DNA of 64,000 nt, taken from NCBI GenBank assembly GCA_008330645.1, contig VLTN01000002.1:1287558-1351557 (forward strand). Reading direction: 5' to 3'. Both the position numbers and the translations under genes were made by a program. This document shows positions 13,201-22,200 of this stretch, piece by piece (position 1 is the first letter of the stretch; every line of letters starts with the position of its first letter). This DNA is from Cafeteria roenbergensis. Its lineage: Eukaryota > Sar > Bigyra > Bicosoecida > Cafeteriaceae. The notes under the pieces are model-generated. The model ran no database searches, was not told the origin of the DNA, and saw only the letters and a list, made by a program, of their open reading frames with translations.

Positions 13201-16200
13201 TGCAGCTTCGGACGCAATGTTGGCGACGACGAATTGAACGACAGTTCAACCTCCTGGTGAAGAACGTCAGGATTGCTGAAGTTCACCTCCAGCCCAAGTG
13301 TGAGAGACAGAATGGACTCTGTCGGCATCAGAGGTGGAATCGCCGCGCGGAACATGCAGCCAGTCAGCTTGATGTCGCTGGGCAGCAATCCTGCCACGCC
13401 GAGAGAAAACGTCACGATGGCGTCAAAGCGCATGGAGCGCAGCTCACCGCTTGGTGCCTGCACGCTTGTGTCATCAGTGCCTGGCCAAGCAAACCTGACA
13501 GAAGACACTTGGGCAAGCACTTCCACAGATACAGGAGGAGGGAGGTCGGCAAAAGCCGGCTGCACCGCCACCAGTGAGGCCGCAAGTGCCATGGACACAT
13601 TCCCAGTTGAGTTGAATCTCTTCAGCTGCAATTTCACAGCCAGCGCTCGCCCAGTCGAGTCCTCGCTGAAGAATTGTCGTGGCTGCGCATCGGGATGAAG
13701 CACGAGCCCTTCGAGTTGCAAGGCTGTTGGCTCAAGACCGAGCGGCGCCAGAGGCCGACTGGCCGATGTGCGCAACACGGCAAAAATGGAGCTAGAGAGA
13801 GGTGCAACCAAGGATGCTCCCTGGGACACAACTGCTCCAGCTCTGGCCGCGGCGATTGCAGCAGTCTCGGAACTAGCCAGTACCATGTCGAGCAACGGCG
13901 GCGCCGACTGCAATTCAAGAGAGTGCTCAGCCGTCGCGTCGGATCCAAGGAAGGTGACGGACGTGGCTGTGCAAGGCATATCGTCGTCAAGACCGTCCTC
14001 GGCAGCATCACATGGAGAGAAGATGTGGGCAGTGGCAAGCGATTCGTTGCCAATCACCTCGAGAGGGAATTCCCAGCGAGTCGCCGACACGCGAGTCCCA
14101 GACACGTTCGGAGGGGAGAGCCAAACACCCTGAAGAACCAGGCTGCTTGTTGGCAATTCCAACGGCGCGACACGCCAGTCCACGACCAGCGTCAGGTTCG
14201 TTCCGCTGAACGGGGCCGTGGCCCACGCGAGGGAGCCATTGCTGGATGAGCCCGCAGTTGCGAACCTCACAGAGAGAGGCCGCACCCGCGCCACAACTGT
14301 GAAAATCGACGTGTTCCCCAAGTCCAGCAGGTTGCCGTCGTCGATACAGGAGATGCTCGCCCGGAAGGTGCTTGGAGCTCGGGGAACGCCCACAATCGCA
14401 AGGCCTCTGCCTGCAGCAGTATCGCCCTGCGTTGCGTTCTTCCCAACCACCCGCAGGCCGGAGCCGGCACCAAAGAGTACGCTCACAACGATTCGAATCG
14501 ACTGCTGATCCTGTCCAGTGTTCTGGTCGCTGCAAATATCGCTTCGCCGCGGAAAGAACACGAATGGGACGCCCACCTCTGCATCCAGGTCCTGGCTCGA
14601 CAAGCGCTGGACGGGCGCGTACGGTGTTGGAGTCGTTGATGGCGTGGGAGTCATGCTTGGAGTCACGGATGCCGTAGGGCTGGGTGTAATACTTGGGCTG
14701 GGGCAACCAAATGTGCCGTTGCTTGCGACGAAGCGGACACTCTGGCCTGAGGTGCCCGGTTGACACAACGTGGGGCTGCGCCCCGGCGTCGCGCAGAACT
14801 TGCGCGCGTACTTGGAACGGAGCCGAACGGCCCGCGCCGGCTCCCCGGTGACGAGGAGCATGTCCCATTCTGCGCGTGCGGAGTAGTCTGAGCCCTCTGT
14901 GCTGACGGAGCCAAGAGGGCACGCTTCCCATGAGGACTCGTCGCGGTGCATCACCAGAGCTAGTGTCGACGCGCTGCTTGCTGCTGGTGACGGATTCACC
15001 GCCGTGAGCATCGACGTGGATGCGCTCCAGGCCCACTGCTGCGCAGCCGTCGCCCCGCAAGACGACCATGACACACCGAAGCATGACAGCGACGCGTTTG
15101 CCTCGTCTGCGCGGACGTCCGCAGTATTTATCGAAAGGCAAATCGGCCGATCGCCGGGCCAAGAGCAGGGCGACGAGATGGAAAGATTCCCTACGCTTGC
15201 GGCGGCCGCTCCTGTTGGCTGGGGAGCAGTCGAAAAGCTCCGAGGCGACGGCGTCGCTGTTGCGAACACCGGTTGAGCGAGGCTCAGATCCAGGAACGCG
15301 CACTTGCCCCCGCCAGTAGAGTATGGAGCGCAGGCAAGGAGTTCCGGCCACCCGTCCGGTTCAAGAACGCCCGCGGCGACTGCGGAGCCAAACTGCGCAC
15401 CGGAAGGAAAGCCAAGACTGGCGATCTCGGGACGCGAAGCTGCACTGATGAGAAGGGAACGCCAAGGCCTCACGGAAACGAGGTTGGCCCCGATGCCGGG
15501 CTCCAGGTACACAAGCATGACACTTCCAGAGGAGTTGCCCGGAGCACCAACTGCCACGTCTGGCCAACCGTTGCGGTCCAAATCACCCAACCAGCTTACG
15601 CTGTGACCTACGCGAAGCGGTACCGGAACTGCCGAAAACCCGAGGTCCGATGCTGAAAAACTGGACCAGCGGCTCACTGAGCCGTTTGCAGCGCTCATCT
15701 GGGAGATGACAACTGCTCCCGCGTCCGAGTCTGTCCCTGGGGCCCCGAACGCGACCAGAACCTCGGCTTCGGCTGGTGCTGACCCCGGCAATGGTCCGAG
15801 GTAGGCGACGGACTCCCCGAGCAGCGTCGAAATATTGCTCGGGAACCCAGTGACCGGGAAGCTGTCGTCAACAGTCGCTCCCCAGCGAGACGAAGACGAG
15901 CGCCTCAAGCGAAGAAGCATTGCTGGGGAAGTGCTGCTCCCTGTGACTGTCACGACGATGGAGTGCGTCAGCAGTCGATTTCCCGTTGAGCTTGGCAGTG
16001 GTTGCGTGCTCCCCTGCCCAAAGGCCGTCTGCAACGAAGATTGGCCGGTCAAGACGGCAACCGCTGTCCCGAAGCCGGACGGAGCAAACCCAAAGGCAAG
16101 GTCGCCGGCCTTGATGACGTCGTAGCCCAGCGCGTACTGGGAATAGCCGAGGGACACGACAAACAGAGCACCGGATCCGTTGTAGGCGCCGGGGGCGCCA

Positions 16201-19200
16201 ACCAGCACCTCGGGAAGCTCGTCTGACCCCGTGGAAACGAGCGTTCCATTCACAGTCGGCAACGATGTGTTCAGGTCCAGATTGAATGCCGCTATGGAGT
16301 GGCCGAAACGCCACCCCGAGCCAATCTCAGAGAGACCGCCGCCGTGCGAGAGGCCCTGCGTGCGGCTCAAATAGGTCTCGAGCCAGTTGGTCTCAGGCAT
16401 CCTCAGATCCGGGCTGAAGGATTGAAGCACAACAAGCCCCTCATCGGGAGACGACGCGCTTTGAACCGAAAAGCTCGGCGCGCCGAGCGCGATTGCGTCG
16501 GCACGGCTGTCGCGGGTCAAATCAGGAAGCACTGCGGCAGAGAATCCAAGCGCAGACGCAGCCGGCACCGCGATGCGGTCGATTCCGCCAGCCGACGAGG
16601 TGGTGCCCATCACGACGGCTCCGTATGTGTCGTCATGGACCAGCTGAGTCACCGCCACCCCGCCACGCCAGGAGCTGAACGAAGCGTTGCCTTGAAGGAG
16701 AACCGATGCTGGGTACACCGACGAGCGAAGCGCGGCTGCAGCCATTGTGATGGCCGTCCCGTCAGGCGGCGGGCTGTCACCAAATGAAGTGGCTCCTGAG
16801 TACCGAATCGGTGCCCGGATTGCCCCGGTCTCAAGAGAATCCATGAGCAGCACAAAGAGCTGGCCTTCAGAGGTTCGAACAGCCAAGTCCTGGGGCGAGC
16901 CGAATCGGTCAACATCGCCAATTGCCACGACCCCGGCAGCCCAGCTGTCGGCAGCAGGAAGAGCTTCACCTGCAGCTGCAAGTTGGGTCGCGCTCAGGGT
17001 CCAAAGCGGCGATACGGTGCCCAGCACCAGCGAGGCGTTATACGCGAAAATCGTACCCCGCGCCACGCCCTCGCCACTCCATGCATCAGGATCGCCAACG
17101 GCCACGATTGTACTATGAAGCGCGGTTGCAGCAGATGAGGGCCCCAGGACAGCCAGACTGGCTCCAAAGGAATCGCTCGCGATTGACGAGTTTGCGCGGA
17201 AGACAACGTCAACCTTTGCCTCGGGGCTCCCGGCACGGCTGCAACCCGACCCAGCGCAAAAGTAGAGCATCCTTCCCCAAAGCTCTCCAGGCCCTGTGGC
17301 GTTTGCTCTGTTGGTGACCAATGCCACATGGAACGCTGTTGCATTCGCCTCCGAGCCGGCTGCTCCGCCCCCTTGGCCCGGCAAGGAGCCAGGCTCTAGC
17401 TGAACAGGAGCTGCTTGCGGTACCGACTGGCTCAGCAGAGGGTTTACAGCAGTCAGCCAAACGGCATGCGAGCCATACTTGTGCTGCACAGCACTGCAGC
17501 AAGTCACGGCTGTGTGGAATCCCTCTGGGGACAGCGGCGATGACGTGTTGACTTCGCACCGCGGAGTCTGAGGCGGGATGGCGAAGGTCCTGTTGGCGTA
17601 CGTTAGATTGAACGTGGTCGGAAGAACGGTGCAGTTTGTGTAGGACACGTTGGTCTGTTCGCACTTGCAGCCCGGACAGCGATCTACAGTCGAGACGCCA
17701 CTGCAGCTGCAGTTCTTGGCTGCGAGGCTGCACTCGTGGCGAGTTCCGATGGTGCAGTTGCAGGTCGAGTTCGTGCCGCCTGTGCAGGTGCAAGCCAGGG
17801 CGGATCCCACAGTGCTGTTGCAAGCCGGGGACGACGAATTGGACGCGCTGCTGCAGTTGCACGTCGACGCCGCGCTGCCGGAGCCGGCGCCGCACGACGA
17901 GCCGGCAGCGCCCGTGCAGTTGCAGGTCGAGTTGGCGCCGCCGGTGCAGGTGCACGTCAAAGCCGCGCCGCTGGTGCAGTTGCACGTCGAGTTGGCGCCG
18001 CCAGAGCAGTTGCATGACAGCGTCGCGCCGCTGCTGCAGTTGCAGGTCGAGTTCGTGCCGCCTGTGCAGTTGCAAGCCAGGGCGGATCCCACAGTGCTGT
18101 TGCAAGCCGGGGACGACGAATTGGACGCGCTGCTGCAGTTGCACGTCGACGCCGCGCTGCCGGAGCCGGCGCCACACGACGAGCCGGCAGTGCCCGTGCA
18201 GTTGCAGGTCGAGTTGGCGCCGCCGGTGCAGGTGCACGTCAAAGCCGCGCCGCTGGTGCAGTTGCACGTCGAGTTGGCGCCGCCAGAGCAGTTGCATGAC
18301 AGCGATTGCACTGCCGAAGCGCTGCAGTTCGGCAAAGAGCCGGAGTCACCTGTGCAGTTGCAAGCCAACGACGCGTTGGCTTGCGACGAAGCGATCGAGC
18401 TTGTGGTGTTGGCAGGCTTGCTGCACGTCGCCGCTGCGGTGCCGGAACAGTTGCACGTCGAGTTGGCGCCGCCAGAGCAGTTGCATGACAGCGTCGCGCC
18501 GCTGCTGCAGTTGCAGGTCGAGTTCGTGCCGCCTGTGCAGTTGCAAGCCAGGGCGGATCCCGCAGTGCTGTTGCAAGCCGGGGACGACGAATTGGACGCG
18601 CTGCTGCAGTTGCACGTCGACGCCGCGCTGCCGGAGCCGGCGCCACACGACGAGCCGGCAGTGCCCGTGCAGTTGCAGGTCGAGTTGGCGCCGCCGGTGC
18701 AGGTGCACGTCAAAGCCGCGCCGCTGGTGCAGTTGCACGTCGAGTTGGCGCCGCCAGAGCAGTTGCATGACAGCGTCGCGCCGCTGCTGCAGTTGCAGGT
18801 CGAGTTCGTGCCGCCTGTGCAGTTGCAAGCCAGGGCGGATCCCGCAGTGCTGTTGCAAGCCGGGGACGACGAATTGGACGCGCTGCTGCAGTTGCACGTC
18901 GACGCCGCGCTGCCGGAGCCGGCGCCACACGACGAGCCGGCAGTGCCTGTGCAGTTGCAGGTCGAGTTGGCGCCGCCGGTGCAGGTGCACGTCAAAGCCG
19001 CGCCAGGAGTGCAGTTTCCCGGCGAGGCAGGGCTTACCTCGACTGGGGCGACTCGGAACCCAGCTGGGCAGCTGCAGCTGCTGTTCACCCAGCTGCACGC
19101 TGGGATTTCGACAGGCACTGGAGTGCAGTTCACTTTGGCCCCTGGGACAGACACGTTGCTGGCCAGATACTGTGCCTTTCCGGTGGGCATAGCCACGCTG

Positions 19201-22200
19201 GAGCACTGCTGGTATGGATCTGATGCGTTCAGGCGCACACCACCAAGGCGGTCTGCCACCACCAAGCTGGAGGCGTTCAGCTGCCCGTCCGGCAGCAACC
19301 TGACCTGCAGCAGCAGCACCGCGCCTGAGGCGGCGCCCGGGACACCAACGAGCACTTCTGCACTAGCATAGTCTCCGTCGATGTCCCCAGCAGCAACGGA
19401 GGCCCCAAGAGAGCCGCGCTCAGTGACGCCCTCTGCCAGCACAAGAAGGTCCTCCTCCGTGACTCGGTTGCCGGCCAGTTCGTTCGCTGCCAGTCGAAGC
19501 AACGCCGCACCTGTCAGCGTGGTCACAGGCCGCGAGTCCGACTGGATCACGACCGCCCCAGTGCACGAGCTGGAATTGCCGCCGGGCCACGCGCATGGCC
19601 CAGAGTCGAATCCAGGTGCGCCAATTGCAATTCCTGCGGCTGCGCCACTGCGAGTCATGTCAGGAAGCCCAGCCATGGACCACCCAGCCATTGCGCCAGC
19701 GGGCAGCGCGGGCAAGCCAGCCGACGAAGCAAGCCCAGCGACAGTTCGGAGACTGTAAATCCGAGCCAGAGCAGGGGATGGGCTTGGTGTTGCAGAGGGA
19801 GTTCGCGTCGGAGTCGGTGTCGATGAGCTTGACGGCGTGGCCGTCGCTGTTGCCGAGCTTGACGGCGTGGCCGTCGCTGTTGCCGAGCTTGTTGGAGTGC
19901 TTGTTGCCGTTGCCGTGACGCTCGGAGTCGGAGTCGCGCTGGACGTCGCGCTGGGCGTTGGTGTCGACGTTGGCGTGATGCTTGGCGTTGACGTTGAAGT
20001 GGGAGAAGGAAACGCGGAGGGAACAAAGCGCTGCGCCACGTCAACGACGAGCAAAGCGCCACCGCTCGATGCCGAAGGGGCTCCAACCAACAGCCGGCCG
20101 CCATGGTCCGACGACCGGACGTCGGCGCTCAAACCCGCTCCCCACGGGCCTCCATACACGCCAGCGCCGGGAATCCATGCAAGGCTGGCTCCGAAAGTTG
20201 CTGGCGACTGGAGACTTGGTGCGACGTCCGCTGCCTCGAGCAGAGAAAACCCGCGCACTGCGCCTCTCGCACCCAGAAACACAATGGCAACTCCGCCAGC
20301 GTTTGCGCAGCACCCTGTCACGCCGATGACGGCATCCGCGGTGCCGTCCCCATTTTGGTCTCCAACACCTGCCAGCCCCACCTGGCCGTTGTCCATCGCG
20401 GCCAACTGGGCGGGCAGGTCCAAAGCCTGAGTTGACCACGTCTTGGTTGCATGCACCAGGGAAAGCTCAAACAGCTGCAGGGTGCTGGTCCCGCCCGCGA
20501 CCAGCAGCTTTGAACTGGCTGACGTTGACGCCAGCGCTGCAAGGGCGACGCCGAAACCGCTGACACTTCGAGACTCCCAGGTGCTGGCCGCGTACATGCT
20601 GTATTCAGTGATCACAGCGGCGCCGCTACCTGCGTCGAGCGACAGCTTGACCACAGCAACTCCGCCGTCACCTTGCTCGGGAGCTCCCAAAGCCACAACG
20701 TGGCTCGATCCCGCTTGGAAGAGGTATTCGGCCCCCATTCTGCCAGACGGATTCGGGGGCATGGACGCGAAATAGCTTGCCGCGTCTGTCGCCTCCACGA
20801 GCGTGCGGGTTGTGCCGTTGGGACAGAGCTGGGCAAAAAACAAGCTTCCGGCCGACTCTGCCCACGAGCTGCGTGAGCTCGCAGACACAAGAAGGCCAGC
20901 CCCGCACTCGGCTCCAGTGGAAAAGCCAGTCACCATGGCTGCACCAAAGTGGTCACCTGCGACCAAAGACAAGCTCGCAGTGTCAGACAGGCGGTAGGCC
21001 GACACGAGGTTGAACGTGGAGTTCAGCATGGCGACCACAACCTCGCCCGTGGAGTTGGCCGTCGACTCCGGAGCGCCCACTGCGAGCACGATGTGTTCGT
21101 TACTCGCCAAGTCTCCAATGACGGCGACGCTAGCCCCAAATGAATTGACAGCACTGGTGAGGTTGAAATTGGTGCTCGGAGCGCGCAGCTCCACGCTGGA
21201 GTCGGCGCGCCACTCTGGTGAGGGAATGGCGGAAGGTGAGGGCGACGGTGTTGCAGTGGGAAACACGGCGTCGCTCTGCGCAGACGCCGAAAGGACGTTG
21301 TCTTCCCCCGGAGCTGAGGTTCTCCCCAAGAGGAGAAAGCCGTACGGCGTGGCACCGGCGGGCTCGGGCTGCTCCACCCAAGCCATCGCTGTGAGGCTCG
21401 AGGTATTCACTTCGGCCGACATCTCGTGGTCTGACGAGTGGCCTCGAAGGACTGACAGCTCGGCGGCATCAGCTGGCGCAAGGAACAGGACCTGGACTTG
21501 ATTCTGAGCCGTGGCGAGAGGCGCTCCAACAGCCAGGTCGTCGAATCCGTCGCCGTTGATGTCGCCAAGCGCTGCCAATTGAGAGCCAAATGCCGATCCG
21601 TTCGGCGCAAGGATTGCGTCAAACCCAGGAGCTGACACTGAAGGCCCCAGCACCTGGATAAGCTCCACTGCCGAGCCAGGGGGGGGGCCAATCCTGGCCA
21701 AGACGACATACCCCTCTCCGGCACCAGCGGCTTGACCAAATGCGATTCCGGGTGCGCCAACTGCAACTCCCACAGCAGCATCGTTGCTCAGCGCCGGAAC
21801 TTGGGCAACCGCTGCACCGAACGCGGCACCCGAGCCCAGCAGGGAGGCGGCGTCGCCGCCCAGCGACGCGGGAGTCACCTCCAAGGCGGATGACACGACA
21901 GCGTCGCTCGTCGTGGCCAGCACGAACACTGAGCCCGCCACGCCGTGGCCGCTTGAACCGACCAGCAGGACTTGTGCTGGCCACGCGTGGAGGCCGGCCG
22001 CTGCCAGGGAGCAGCCAAATCGGCTATCGGCACTTGCCACGCCCGCCATGGCGGCATGGCTGCTTGGCGACAGCTGGGACGCCGACTCGACTTCTCCGTT
22101 GCCGCCTGCGACCATTCGGAGCAAGAAAATGCTGCCCGGGGCGCCTGCGGGCATCGATGACACTGCAAACACTTGCGAAGGCACCTCAAGCCGGATTGGA

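Noticed and set aside
14008-15351. 447-codon minus-strand frame overlapping the giant gene
   Set aside because: It is out of frame with the FG-GAP and Ig-like coding and shows no recognisable domain.
17650-19371. 573-codon plus-strand frame (VQLQVEFVPPVQLQ type) opposite the CxC block
   Set aside because: It exists only because the minus-strand repeat lacks complementary stops. The minus frame has coherent Cys/sequon patterning and continues FG-GAP protein on both sides.
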